Shown one piece after another: positions 1 through 10,229 of a DNA stretch of 64,000 bases. The position numbers and the translations under genes are program-made. Position 1 is the first letter of the stretch. Each line of letters opens with the position of its first letter. Origin of the DNA: Naegleria lovaniensis (Eukaryota > Heterolobosea > Eutetramitea > Acrasida > Naegleriidae); contig NW_025407839.1 of assembly GCF_003324165.1 (NCBI RefSeq), positions 611,708 through 675,707 on the forward strand, read 5' to 3'. The notes beneath the pieces were generated by a model. That model had not been told where the DNA came from and ran no database searches. It worked only from the letters and a program-made list of their open reading frames with translations.

Positions 1-1
1 C

Positions 2-1883
2 ACATCTACACCCAAACCCAAAAGAAAATACACTAGAAAAAAAGATAAAGAGGCAGCAGCTGCAACCAAAGATCAGGATGGCACCAACGTAGAAAAAGAG
101 CCATCTCCTGCAAAAAAGAAACGAAAGGCAAAATCTAAATCGGCCGAAGGTGATTCTACAACAACCACACCCAAGAAGAAAAAAACAAAAACAGCTGCAG
201 TGGTCACACCTCCAGTTACGTCTACTGCTAGCACCACTCCAATGAAAGAGGCTACATCTAGCGCTTCATTAGCAACAATCTTACCAAAATCAACTCTAGA
301 AAAAAAGCAAAAAGACACCAACATTTACGCAACTGAAGACGATGAAAGACTATTTATCATGGATCGATACGAATTTCAGGCATCAAAATCATTGAAAAAG
401 ATTGAAGGTATGTTTTGTTTAAACGACGATTATGAACACTTGAATTTATATTTATCTTGGCCATTCATTAGATCCTCCATTTTTCTCTAAAAATTATAGC
501 CACGATAAACTACGAGATGACATCTACGGATTGCCTTGGTGCTTTGTTAAAGAATCAGAAATTAATGGAGCTGACAAGTCGAATAATTTTATGCCCAACT
601 CTTACTTGGAGCATGTGGTAAATGAACATCACAATATTTTCTCTGAAGACGCTGTTGATAATGACATGGATGATGACATTGAAATGAAAACTGCAAAACA
701 AGAAAATGATCCTATTTATGAGCCAGTATCAATCTCCGGATATGATTGTTTAATACCTATTGAGCTCATACAAAATCCCCAACTTTTCAAAACGATATTC
801 AGCATGCACACATGGAATAATGTATTGAAGGAACACCATCGAATGTACCTTAAACAATTTTTACCACCATGCCTTTTCACAAACACCACCAACCATACCA
901 TGATCGATCGCATGTCCTCATCGTTGAAAAACGAAACTATTACTGACAATTCCTTGAATCCAGAAACATCTACGTTATCAAATGAAAAAGACCATACCGA
1001 GAAGAAACATTTTGATATTTCTGAATCACGCGAAGAGGAGCTACGTGAATGGCAACAGCTGATGAATGGATCGTCAGTACGCCACAAGAAGTCTACAATC
1101 TCCTCGAGTGGTCAAACTAATTCTCCCTCACCACTTGTTAAAAACTCCGTGACTCCCAAACCTAGCGAACCTGAGATACTCACCAGAACGCTTTCTCAAC
1201 TCTTCAACCAAACATCTCTTTTATTTAATCAACCCAACTATACTACAAAATTGATTCAAGGTATCACACGAGGAGAATATCATCCTTCTGTACAATTAGA
1301 AAAGCAACAATTAAGCTATTTAAGATCGATTAATTTACGGATGGAATATCATCTCTATGTGGAATGTGAGCTTATGGCGAAACGAAAATTATCTGCTCAA
1401 CTGAAAATCAAAAATTTGAATTTAACTATTCCTGCCATTCTCATGAAACCAACCAAAAAGACCATTCTTGCCATTGAAGATCAAAAACGAAAAATGGCAG
1501 AAAGAAATAACAATATACCCATTCCTCAAGTGCCTTCCTCCCTGATGTTGGATCAGCAAGGAGGATCCATGGAACCTCCTTCGAGCAGCAATGCCTCAAC
1601 CGTTGTCAATGCATCCCAGCAGCAACAGTCAACGACAAGCCAAATAGAACCAGTTGCAAGTTCCACTCCATCGAAAGAGACTGACTCAAAATCAACAAAA
1701 AGTTCACAAGCACCATCCACACTGACGCCCGTGAAAGAACGAAAAAAGCCAGGCCCAAAGCCCAAAAAGAAAAAAGAAGGGGAGCCAGTTGTATTTGAGT
1801 TTGTAAGTTTTAAGGTATCTGGTAACCCTCCACCTGAAGAAAAAGAAGTTATTTCTAAATCGAAAAGAAAAAGTAACAAGTAG
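2..1883 (+). CDS. NFRKB-like INO80-complex subunit (DEUBAD-type), 5' end outside the window
   Basis: The gene enters from the left edge and is read in two exons, 2-407 and 472-1883. Intron 408-471 starts GTATGT and ends TTAG; splicing there joins frame 2 to frame 3 without a stop. The N-terminal part is Lys-rich, with several basic runs that look like nuclear signals. Around bases 750-870 there is a stretch of the form (I/L)P-x-(E/D)L-x-(Q/E)(N/D)P-(Q/E)-(L/I)F ... TW-x-x-VL ... L-x-QFLP. Around 1190-1400 there is a second helical block (LF ... F-x-x-P ... G-x-(Y/F)-x-P-x-V). Both resemble the N-terminal DEUBAD region of metazoan NFRKB, an INO80 chromatin-remodelling subunit that binds the deubiquitinase UCHL5. 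An AT-hook-like basic motif (KKPGPKPKKKK) lies near the C-terminus. Function is inferred from this resemblance. Another Lys-rich chromatin protein is the alternative. Confidence 0.62.
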
Positions 1884-2017
1884 CAGTAAATGATCATTGA
1901 AAATCGAGTTTGCCTTTGGCTGCCTGTTTGACCAGTCACCGGACAGCAGTGTTGAACTGTGGGATTTATTGAGCTTGCGTGTGGAATGAAGGAAGTGGAA
2001 AAGGCTCATTCAAGATA

Positions 2018-4552
2018 CTACTTCTTCTTGTTGGTATCATTTGAACTTGGTTGGATAAATCCAAAGTTTGGTGAATGTTGTTGCGGTTGTTGTTGAAATC
2101 CTCCATATGAAAACCAGAATGGTCCGTGTTGAGGAGTATACGAGCTAGGTTGTTGAGGCAAAAACCCAAATGGATGATGATACACATTTGCATGGTGAGG
2201 AGTACTACTCATTACCTGATGATGAACGTATGGATTGAAAAATTGTGAAGATGGAGGGGGTGGGTAATACATGGGCGGAACCATCATCATGTTGTTGGGG
2301 GGAAAATGTTGTTGAGTCTGCAATGGAATTCCCTCAGGTGAAATGAAATAGAAGGGGTATCCATTGTTGTTGAATGGTTGAGGAGGGACAGGAATGGATG
2401 TGACAGCACAACTCTTACATGAAGGCACTTGGTTGTGTGCGCTCACTGTGGCTGAGTTCGAACTTGTTTGCTTGAGTTTTCCATCCAAATTCACATTTCC
2501 TTCTCCAGTTGATGTTTGGGGAGGACCAGTAGTTGATACTCCAGATGAACCTACGTCAGTGGGCATCATGTTGGAGAAGTCAAGCTTTCTTTTAGCTCCA
2601 AATTCTCTCTTTTGCAACTTTTCCTTTCTCTTTTGCTCCCGTAATCTTTCGATTTGGTTCAAAATGAGAGCCCAGTTTCCATTGAGATAAGGGAACAAAT
2701 AGTTTAGCATTTTCCAAGCGCATTCACTCTTTGCTTGGCGAACGTCATATCCTTTTCCTTCCGAATAGTAAACTCCTTTGTGAGTTTCTAAAACCATAAT
2801 GATTGAATGAATGGTAGGGAGACGATTCAAAACTAATTCACCTTCGCCGTGTTGTGCAGGTTGGCCAGAGATCACTTCGCTTGATGGAAACTCCTTATGG
2901 CGACATGTTGGATAGTTGAAACCTTTCAAATGGATTACTTCATTGAGTACCTTAATGGGTTCCTCTAAAGGAAATGGAAGACCAGTAACTTGGTCAAACA
3001 TTGGAAATGGTCCAACTCTACCGTAAGGATTTTCGGATGGGCTTTGGGCAGTCAATTGTGAATTCGTAGTGTCACTGCATTTGTTTGTTCCTTCACCATG
3101 TGGAGATTCATTACGAGTGCAGACAGTAGAAGTTGGGTTGAAACCTTCCTTAATGACCTTTTCATCAATCAGTTTGAATGTCTCTTCTTGGTGTGCAACA
3201 TCATTCTCGTCGGTAATAATCTTTCTCAGATTAATATTCTTCTCTTTGAGTTGTTGATCCAAATGCTTCATGATTTGCAACACATCTCCCTGAAATTCTG
3301 GATAAAGCTGAATCAACATGCTTGTGGCAGCCATATTTCTTGCTCGAACCCTGCTGTTACTTGTTCCGATTGACGTCAAGACAACTCCCTCGTGGTTCAA
3401 GAGTCTGTACTTGCATTCAAAATCGAATGAAGAAGCATTTGTGACTAGAGAAGGACAAGGAGCTTTCTGCTTGAGAATAGCACAGTGTACGTGGAGTGCA
3501 TGAGGTGCATGTCTTTGTAAGTGAGTCCATTTGTGAAGCAACTTGTTAACCTCCATTGGAAATTGTTCGTGCATGGGTCTACTGATCGTTTTCACTTCTT
3601 CACAAGCTTTGGAAAGTGGCGACCTCAGAAAACTTTTGTCTGAACTTGATACTTGTGGTGTTGACCTGTTGGAACCGGTATTGAACCAAGCTCCTTTGCA
3701 CTTGTTTGGTGTAGTGATCGAATTCGCGCTCATGGTACCATAAGAAGTACCAGACGAAGGTGAAATCTTGGAGACTCTTCTTTTATCAGGAGTTCTTGTT
3801 GATCCAAAAGCAGAGAACAGATCAGAAGGAGAAGACGCTACTTCCTTATCATCCTTAATTCTCCATTCAGGAATTGCTTGTTGCTCTCTCAACATGGGTG
3901 GGCTTGGAGTGAAACAAATATCATCACTTTTAGTTGTTAATGACGATTGATCACTCTCTGTGAATTCATCAACAAGAGCATGGGAGGAGGTTCCTTCTGG
4001 TGAAGAAGAATTGTTTTTGGATGGAAGTTGTAAATGGTTCAATGCACCGTCAACCTCTTCCAACGTGCAATCTTCCATTCGAGCTCCTCCACGAATGGTT
4101 CCAAAGTGATTGGTTCTTGGATCTACGATTGGAGAAGTAAAGGCTAACATGTCCAATTCCGCTTCATCACTTTCCAATGAAGAGTAAGAAGGAGAAATAT
4201 CAGACAAGAGAGGTGAGCTATTTGAAGAATGTTCCTTCAATTTGTTGTTGGTGCAAGGCTTGGTATGAGACTCATTTTGATTGAAATCACTGCTCTCGGT
4301 GTTTTGGAAAGGAGAAATAGCAAGCCTTTGACTTTTCTTCTTGATTGGAGTAGTAACTTGATCATGTTGAAGATTACAGCTCTGGCCATCATGAGTGGAA
4401 TGAGGTGAAGAGCCGTGAGCAGAGTCCACGGGAGTTGATTTGTCTGATTGGCAAGGTGAAGCCTTACTCATGGTCGCTGGTTGTTCTGGAGTTATGATGG
4501 AATCATGATGGTACTGATTTAAAGGAGTACAAGCCTGAGTTGTGTCTGACAT
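2018..4552 (-). CDS. Double-stranded RNA-binding-motif protein with Gln/Pro-rich tail
   Basis: A single uninterrupted exon of 844 codons starts at an ATG (4552-4550) and is convergent with the NFRKB-like gene. The first ~300 residues are Ser/Thr/Asn-rich and probably disordered. Two segments look like double-stranded RNA-binding motifs. One, near residues 380-420, has a beta-beta-alpha pattern ending VRARNMAATSMLIQLYP. The other, near residues 530-640, begins with a short helix (LNEVIHLKGF) and ends GKGYDVRQAKSECAWKMLNYL. Both keep the basic/AA-x-x-(M/L)L helix typical of the fold, although the usual GxG-SKK residues are only partly conserved. The last 150 residues are rich in Gln, Pro, Asn, His and Phe/Tyr, as in RNA-granule proteins. 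A role in RNA binding is inferred; partners are unknown. Confidence 0.6.
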   Translation of the reverse strand: MSDTTQACTPLNQYHHDSIITPEQPATMSKASPCQSDKSTPVDSAHGSSPHSTHDGQSCNLQHDQVTTPIKKKSQRLAISPFQNTESSDFNQNESHTKPCTNNKLKEHSSNSSPLLSDISPSYSSLESDEAELDMLAFTSPIVDPRTNHFGTIRGGARMEDCTLEEVDGALNHLQLPSKNNSSSPEGTSSHALVDEFTESDQSSLTTKSDDICFTPSPPMLREQQAIPEWRIKDDKEVASSPSDLFSAFGSTRTPDKRRVSKISPSSGTSYGTMSANSITTPNKCKGAWFNTGSNRSTPQVSSSDKSFLRSPLSKACEEVKTISRPMHEQFPMEVNKLLHKWTHLQRHAPHALHVHCAILKQKAPCPSLVTNASSFDFECKYRLLNHEGVVLTSIGTSNSRVRARNMAATSMLIQLYPEFQGDVLQIMKHLDQQLKEKNINLRKIITDENDVAHQEETFKLIDEKVIKEGFNPTSTVCTRNESPHGEGTNKCSDTTNSQLTAQSPSENPYGRVGPFPMFDQVTGLPFPLEEPIKVLNEVIHLKGFNYPTCRHKEFPSSEVISGQPAQHGEGELVLNRLPTIHSIIMVLETHKGVYYSEGKGYDVRQAKSECAWKMLNYLFPYLNGNWALILNQIERLREQKRKEKLQKREFGAKRKLDFSNMMPTDVGSSGVSTTGPPQTSTGEGNVNLDGKLKQTSSNSATVSAHNQVPSCKSCAVTSIPVPPQPFNNNGYPFYFISPEGIPLQTQQHFPPNNMMMVPPMYYPPPPSSQFFNPYVHHQVMSSTPHHANVYHHPFGFLPQQPSSYTPQHGPFWFSYGGFQQQPQQHSPNFGFIQPSSNDTNKKK

Positions 4553-4754
4553 GGTTAAGCGATCAAGTCAACTACAAGTTGGAAGAATTAAGTTTAAGGT
4601 CGTTTATCCTTGAGTCTGCGCTAAATCGAGAAGTATTTGAAGTGTTGATATTTTTTTCAACTATTACAAACGAGACCTTACGTTTTGAGAAACTCAACAA
4701 GCCTTAACATGAAAATTATACATTGTAGAAAATTGGCGGGTATAAGCCTCATGA

Positions 4755-5573
4755 TCATTTACTTTTGATCTTCACATCTGTTGATTTCTCAAATGACATC
4801 TGTGAAGAGTCCATAAAGTATGAGATGGAAATTGAAATCAAGTAGGAGAAACAAACAGGAGTGGCATGATCTGGTTGCAACACTGCTTGATCCACAGCCG
4901 TACTAGCAATTTTCCTTGCCGTATCATCATAGAGAGCTACGTAATTTAACACAGTTGCAACAATGGTAAATAATCCACAGGCAATCCAGAAGCTCCATGA
5001 AGTTCCCTTCATGCCCGAGTTCATAATTCTTGTGGCAATGATTCCAGCAAGTCCAATATAAACACATGAGTATTCCAAGAGAAGATTGGACAATCTTGAC
5101 CAATAATGCCAAGCTCCCATTCCAATCAATGTTTGAGTGAAAGGAGGGAAAAGACTCATGTCTGGACGATGGACGACTACATCTAGTAACCAGTGAGAAA
5201 AAACTCCCATGAACATGATTGAGAACAGTGACAGGAACGATCTCTTTCCTCTTCCCTGTATCATCACATATAATACCGTCAAGATCAATGATAATACCAT
5301 CGTTCCACTCAAACTATGAGAAAATGCTGCATAATTATTTGTCGGCATCAATGCATCAGCTCGTATCCATTCCAAATTCAATGTTGAGTATTCACTACAA
5401 ACAAAAGGATATGGACACTCCTGGACTTGCATCTTGCAAACAAATTTACAAAGTAAAACAAACATAAAAAAGGTGATATCAATGAGTTGGGTTGAGATCA
5501 TCAACCAAACCAACGAAACATCGGAAAACAGAAGATGCAACAAGCCAGCCGGGCCATAATGACCTTGAAACAT
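4755..5573 (-). CDS. Multi-pass membrane protein of a bacterial-type hypothetical family
   Basis: The first in-frame ATG (5573-5571) follows an A-run; the frame is open further upstream only from a TTG. The product is 272 residues with about six hydrophobic segments. It opens with MFQGHYGPAGLL, a start I associate with small bacterial integral membrane proteins annotated only as hypothetical or metal-dependent hydrolase-like. The order that follows also fits that family: a (T/A)QL(I/L)D(I/L) segment, then SHSLSG, then SHWLLDVVVHRPD, where the His and Asp residues face the membrane ends. Those conserved His/Asp pairs could bind metal, but catalysis is unproven. There is no clear targeting sequence. 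The function is unknown, and the bacterial resemblance suggests possible transfer. Confidence 0.6.
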   Translation of the reverse strand: MFQGHYGPAGLLHLLFSDVSLVWLMISTQLIDITFFMFVLLCKFVCKMQVQECPYPFVCSEYSTLNLEWIRADALMPTNNYAAFSHSLSGTMVLSLILTVLYVMIQGRGKRSFLSLFSIMFMGVFSHWLLDVVVHRPDMSLFPPFTQTLIGMGAWHYWSRLSNLLLEYSCVYIGLAGIIATRIMNSGMKGTSWSFWIACGLFTIVATVLNYVALYDDTARKIASTAVDQAVLQPDHATPVCFSYLISISISYFMDSSQMSFEKSTDVKIKSK

Positions 5574-5900
5574 TTTTTTGAAACATACATTCCGCAACTC
5601 CAAAAAAACCTTAGTATTTCCTTCCTACTAGAATACTCGAGGGAGATCATTTCTTTGATTTAGATCAAAATGAACAATTGCTATAAAAAACCATGAAATA
5701 TACAAACACCTTCATATATATGAACATGATGAAATCATTTATTTACATCTTCTAAATGATTGAATAATAATTATTCGACTTGGAAAAACGAAAAAGCAAT
5801 GTGATAGGAGTTTCAACACTATATAATGAGGAGTAAAACTCTCTTCGGGCAACAAGCAGCATTAAGAGAGTATATTGAGGATGAAAACTATAAATATACC

Positions 5901-7186
5901 TTACTTCTTTTCCTCCTTAGCCTTCTTCTCTCGTTCTTTAGCAATACGTTTACATTCTCCTGCAAGCCATTCAAAAGCCTCTTCAACTCCATCTCCAGTC
6001 AGAGCAGAGCATCCGAGCATCTTCCATGTACGATCACGCAATCCACTCAAATTACCACTCAGACCCAAGAACTCTTTCAATTGATCTAATTTTCGAGGAG
6101 GATTCAAATCTTGCTTATTGGCCAAAACGAGGAGCAATGATTCACGAAGTTGTACGTTTTGAATAATTCCCTGAAGGATTTCCTTCACTTCTTCTAAACG
6201 TTCATCCGAGTCGGCACTATCCACAACAAAGACAATCACTTGAGCGTGTTTATAGTAGGAATTCCACGTGGAACGGAGTTGTTCCTTACCAGGGAACTGT
6301 TTGTTCATTCAAAGAACAATTGGTCGAATAGGAGTGTGTTGATGGTATTATTATTATTAATATTGAGACGAGAAGATTTGATGATAATTGTTGTTGTTGA
6401 GAGTTAAAGAATGATGAAATCATCGATCATTATGTGAATGGATCCAAGATATATTGGAGAACAGTGAATAGGAGGATAATGATGATTGACAATGGGTTGG
6501 ATGATGTTCATCACACAGAACCGTTTGAGATGGTTGTTGTTGTTGTTTGAAAGGTTGTTGTTGATGTGGGGCATCAAAATATATTTCCAACACAACACAC
6601 ATCATTCCCACACACAAGATGATCGTAACAAGTCATTGATGAATTACCAATAGAGAATCCATCGTTTCATCATTTCAATATTTCACATATTTCCAAATAT
6701 TCAAATATATAATATTATACAATAATCATCACACACAATGATGAAAGAATTCGTTGAAACAGAAATATATATATTAAGAGAGAGAGAACAATCATCATCA
6801 CTTACATCCCATGAAATAAATTCAACTCCTTCTACGACAAATCTCTTAGAATCGTGACCCATGGTAGGAGTGATGCTATCGCGTTGCTCTTGCTTGAGAG
6901 CTTTGAATTTGTTGAGACCAACATTGATGATGGTGGTCTAATGACAGGAATGAGACAATGAAACCGCAAAGTGCCATTTTGAAATTGTGTTGGATGATTC
7001 GAGCAGAAGGTCATCACCACATTTAAACAATAATAAATTATAACATCAAAGGAAATGACAAGTGGCAGGTGTCATTCGTTTTTATCACATTATTCTATGA
7101 ACCAGTATTTAATACTCAAATGTACGTACTTTACCAGCACCATCAATACCTAAGAAGAGAGTGTTCACTGGAATGACGTTACCCAT
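5901..7186 (-). CDS. Arf-like small GTPase, three exons, catalytic Gln replaced
   Basis: Three minus-strand exons, 7130-7186, 6806-6937 and 5901-6296, join in frame to a 194-residue protein. Introns are 192 and 509 nt with GTACGT and GTAAGT donors. The N-terminus MGN could be N-myristoylated, as in Arf proteins. The P-loop GIDGAGKTT is split by intron 1. Switch I carries TPT. Switch II reads WDFPGKEQLRSTW where Arf has WDxGGQ, so the catalytic Gln is replaced by Lys (about residue 67). NKQD and a GCSALTGDGV (SA-box) motif follow. The tail is unusually Lys/Glu-rich. The Gln loss predicts weak intrinsic GTP hydrolysis. It is not an evident orthologue of Arf1 or Sar1; an Arl protein in vesicle traffic is the likely class. 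Confidence 0.85.
6297..6805 (-). other. Long second intron of the Arf-like gene
   Basis: This 509-nt intron is much longer than the 38-92 nt introns elsewhere in the window. It is AT-rich with CAA/TTG-type runs and short AT tracts (for example around 6700-6780). No convincing coding potential or RNA gene was seen. Short open frames here are low complexity. Confidence 0.7.
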
Positions 7187-7403
7187 TTTGTTGTTGTTGT
7201 CGTAAGTGAATCAAATCTGTTGTGTTAAAACTTTTTTTTTTGATGGAGAAAAAAGCTTGTCTCATTTAAGTTGTCATCTCGTGTAACGTCAAGTTGCCAA
7301 ACAGCAATCACAAATCGAACGGTCAGGTAAGGAGTTCTATCCAACAACAGATCATTGAGGGAAGGGTTTCTGTTCACAAACAATAATTTATTATTGAGAG
7401 GAG

Positions 7404-9923
7404 TTAGTTTTGTGAGGAGGAATCACTTGCTTCAACCACAATGGTACGCATCAACTTGTAATAAACTACAATGGCAATGAAGAGAATGATCAATGAGAAG
7501 AAAATAATGGTCGTTGGTCGGAATCCAGTAAGGTTTCTTCTTTGGAACCAATATTTGGTGATTTCCTTGTACTTGACAGAAGTGGCAATGGCTTCGTTTT
7601 CCAATAAGAGAATTCTTTGGAAAGAGAATTTGATTTGACCACTTGTGGTGTCTAAGGAGGAAAGGTTGACTGGATTCACACCACTGTCATAGAACTCTTG
7701 TTGAATTTCATTTTCAAAGGCCTCACTGACTTGAGCGATTTTTTGATTTGAGAATTGCTTTTTCTTTGCAAATCTCTTGAGACCAACCACAGAGTCAGAG
7801 ATGGTGTTCGTAAGGAATGAATTCTTAATTTCCTGGATATTTCCTTCAAATTCTCCATACTTGTATCCTTTTGGTAAGAACACTGCCAAGTTCAATTTGC
7901 TGATTGGACAGTCAATTTTGGCAAGGGTGACATCAATTGTACCAGAAGAACTCATTACTTTGGATGGAACAGTGAAGGTAAAATCAATGTTCATGGCTGT
8001 GGTTGCTTGCTTCTTGTTGAGAGGAATTAGAATGGTTTTGACATCTCCACGAACTTCTTGACCAGGTTTAACAGTTGAGCCGTCAACTGTAGTGGACCAC
8101 ACTTCTGCACCAGCCAATTGCTTTGGTAATGACACTCTGAGATATTGTTTGGTGGTATTGTAGACACTCATAGACATTTTGTGAAGTAACTTGTCACTGG
8201 ATAAGGTGATGCTATACTTGCAATTATCAACGCTTGTTGAGAGAACGGCAACGTCTGCGTGACGAATTACATCCAATTGCAATTCGTGTTGATTCTCGAG
8301 GAATCTGTAACCCATCAAGATTGGAAAGCCTGATTGCTTGTGGACATGTGGCAATTCGGAGACATCAATCTTTCTCAAGTATTTTCTGGACTTTTCAACA
8401 ATTTCAATCACAGTCTTGGCAATAATGGCAAGTGTACCAGTCTCTCTAACAGTATTCAATGTGGAGAGAGATGGTGTCTTTACCAATGCAGACGTTCCAC
8501 CCATATCTGCCTCATGAGTAACTTCCAAAGTGTATGAGCTCTCAATCTCTCTTGAGAAGGTAACCACAAGCTTCTTTCTTGCATTGACAAAGGTTTGAGC
8601 ATCTTCGAGTTGTTCATCTTTCAAGCCTTCTCCACTATTTTCCTCGCTCACAAGGTGCCATTCCTTAATGGAAGAGCCAGTGACAGAAATAATTCTGAAA
8701 GGGAGGCCAAAAGGATTGATTGCAATTTCTAAAGATGTGATACTTCCATTGACGATCGAGTACTCAAATCTACTCTTGGTGTTAATGACACCTTCTCCGA
8801 TGAGACAGCTCGAGTTTTGAGTTGAGCTGATGGATACAGGTAAAGCCACTTTAACAACTTCATCGGATTCCTTCTCTTCGGTAACTGATTCTTGGAGTAT
8901 CTTGTCAATTTTGTTGGTGACCTCAGGAGTCCATTCAATATTCAAAGAACTCAACGAGGGTAGTTGTGTGAATATTCTTGTGATGGTCTTATCATTGAGT
9001 GAAATGTTTGACTGCTCAAAAAAGAGTGCTGGGGTAATTTTCACTTGACACTTCTCAGTCATGATCAAAAATTCAAAATTGCTAGTGACCGCGTTTGGAA
9101 GACTAAGGGAGATTTGTCTTGGAGAAGTCTCGTTCTTAAGACTTTCAATATTTGAATAATTGACATCAACGTTCAATTTGACTTCATAGAGACCTGCAGT
9201 ATCAGTGAGGAGAATGATATCATTGCCGTCAATTGAAACGTGACAATTTACCTTGTCAGTTTCGTTACTCTCATTTCCCAAGTATTTCACCACACAGTTT
9301 CTCAAAGCAATTCTACGTTGAACGTTGGATAAGAGAACACATTGAGTCCACAACTTTTTGCTCAACAAGAGGTTGTTCTTTTGCAAAATAGCTTTTTGCT
9401 TCTTGGACACATTCTCCAAAATGTCAACCATGTAGGTCACCTCAAATTTACAACTGTGAACCACTGGTTCGTCCTTTCCAATTAAATCCTTCAGAGGAAC
9501 TGAATCGTCTGCCTTTTGAACATGATTCTCACTACCTTTAATGTCCATAGATCTCACAATATAGGGTTGATCATCAGCTGATATGACAGAATCATCAAAG
9601 TGTTCTTCCAAAAACTTTTGTTGTTGTTGAAATTGTTGCAGAATTTCCAAATACTTGTCCAAAGGTAAACTGACAGTTGGATTCAAAGTGGTTGGAACTC
9701 CTCCTGCAGCAACACTGCCACTCCAAACTTGTTGCTGTGGAGATAGAACTGGAGGTGGAAGTACAATTGTAGATTCTTTACATGTATGTTTCTGCTTTTT
9801 GGATTCACATGCTTCTCCCTGACCTTGCATTGGAGAACAATTGGATGAAGGTACAGGAGGACCATGAGACCAAATATTGGCCTTTCTTTCCTTGATTGCT
9901 TTTACTTTACTGAACATTCCCAT
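7404..9923 (-). CDS. Large C-terminally anchored protein with bacterial-like beta-rich domain
   Basis: One exon encodes 839 residues from ATG 9923-9921. There is no N-terminal signal peptide. The first ~100 residues are polar, with Pro and Gln runs. Residues ~160-750 alternate short beta-like hydrophobic strands. A single strongly hydrophobic segment (IIFFSLIILFIAIVVYYKLM) lies about 15-35 residues from the C-terminus, so it should be tail-anchored with the bulk in the cytosol, unless an unusual signal is used. The block with GYRFLE, VAVLST and QYLRVSLPKQLAGAEVW ... VDG ... V-x-P resembles a domain of unknown function in large bacterial proteins, where the pattern is (F/Y)LRLxLPxGAxLWSxxVDGxxVxP. 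No catalytic motif is apparent, and the function is not recognised. Confidence 0.6.
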   Translation of the reverse strand: MGMFSKVKAIKERKANIWSHGPPVPSSNCSPMQGQGEACESKKQKHTCKESTIVLPPPVLSPQQQVWSGSVAAGGVPTTLNPTVSLPLDKYLEILQQFQQQQKFLEEHFDDSVISADDQPYIVRSMDIKGSENHVQKADDSVPLKDLIGKDEPVVHSCKFEVTYMVDILENVSKKQKAILQKNNLLLSKKLWTQCVLLSNVQRRIALRNCVVKYLGNESNETDKVNCHVSIDGNDIILLTDTAGLYEVKLNVDVNYSNIESLKNETSPRQISLSLPNAVTSNFEFLIMTEKCQVKITPALFFEQSNISLNDKTITRIFTQLPSLSSLNIEWTPEVTNKIDKILQESVTEEKESDEVVKVALPVSISSTQNSSCLIGEGVINTKSRFEYSIVNGSITSLEIAINPFGLPFRIISVTGSSIKEWHLVSEENSGEGLKDEQLEDAQTFVNARKKLVVTFSREIESSYTLEVTHEADMGGTSALVKTPSLSTLNTVRETGTLAIIAKTVIEIVEKSRKYLRKIDVSELPHVHKQSGFPILMGYRFLENQHELQLDVIRHADVAVLSTSVDNCKYSITLSSDKLLHKMSMSVYNTTKQYLRVSLPKQLAGAEVWSTTVDGSTVKPGQEVRGDVKTILIPLNKKQATTAMNIDFTFTVPSKVMSSSGTIDVTLAKIDCPISKLNLAVFLPKGYKYGEFEGNIQEIKNSFLTNTISDSVVGLKRFAKKKQFSNQKIAQVSEAFENEIQQEFYDSGVNPVNLSSLDTTSGQIKFSFQRILLLENEAIATSVKYKEITKYWFQRRNLTGFRPTTIIFFSLIILFIAIVVYYKLMRTIVVEASDSSSQN

Positions 9924-10229
9924 ATGAGTCGTTGATGATAACTATTATAAGAGAGAGATCAAGAGATCGGAATGAATAAAGGATGATCGGATGAATAAAT
10001 TAGAATGATGATGATGATCAAAGATGACTGTTGCAAGATCAAACAAATATGAAAGACTTGATCAACACACGTGAGAGAGACGATCACAGCTAAAGGCAAT
10101 AACCAATTTTTTTTTGAATGAAAGAAACTTGGTCATGACGGCAAGTTCATAGTTCTACAACACAGAGTTCACCTTTGGGTGTTACACAGCAATTGAATAT
10201 TGTATTTACAGGTCGTCAAGATTTGAACT

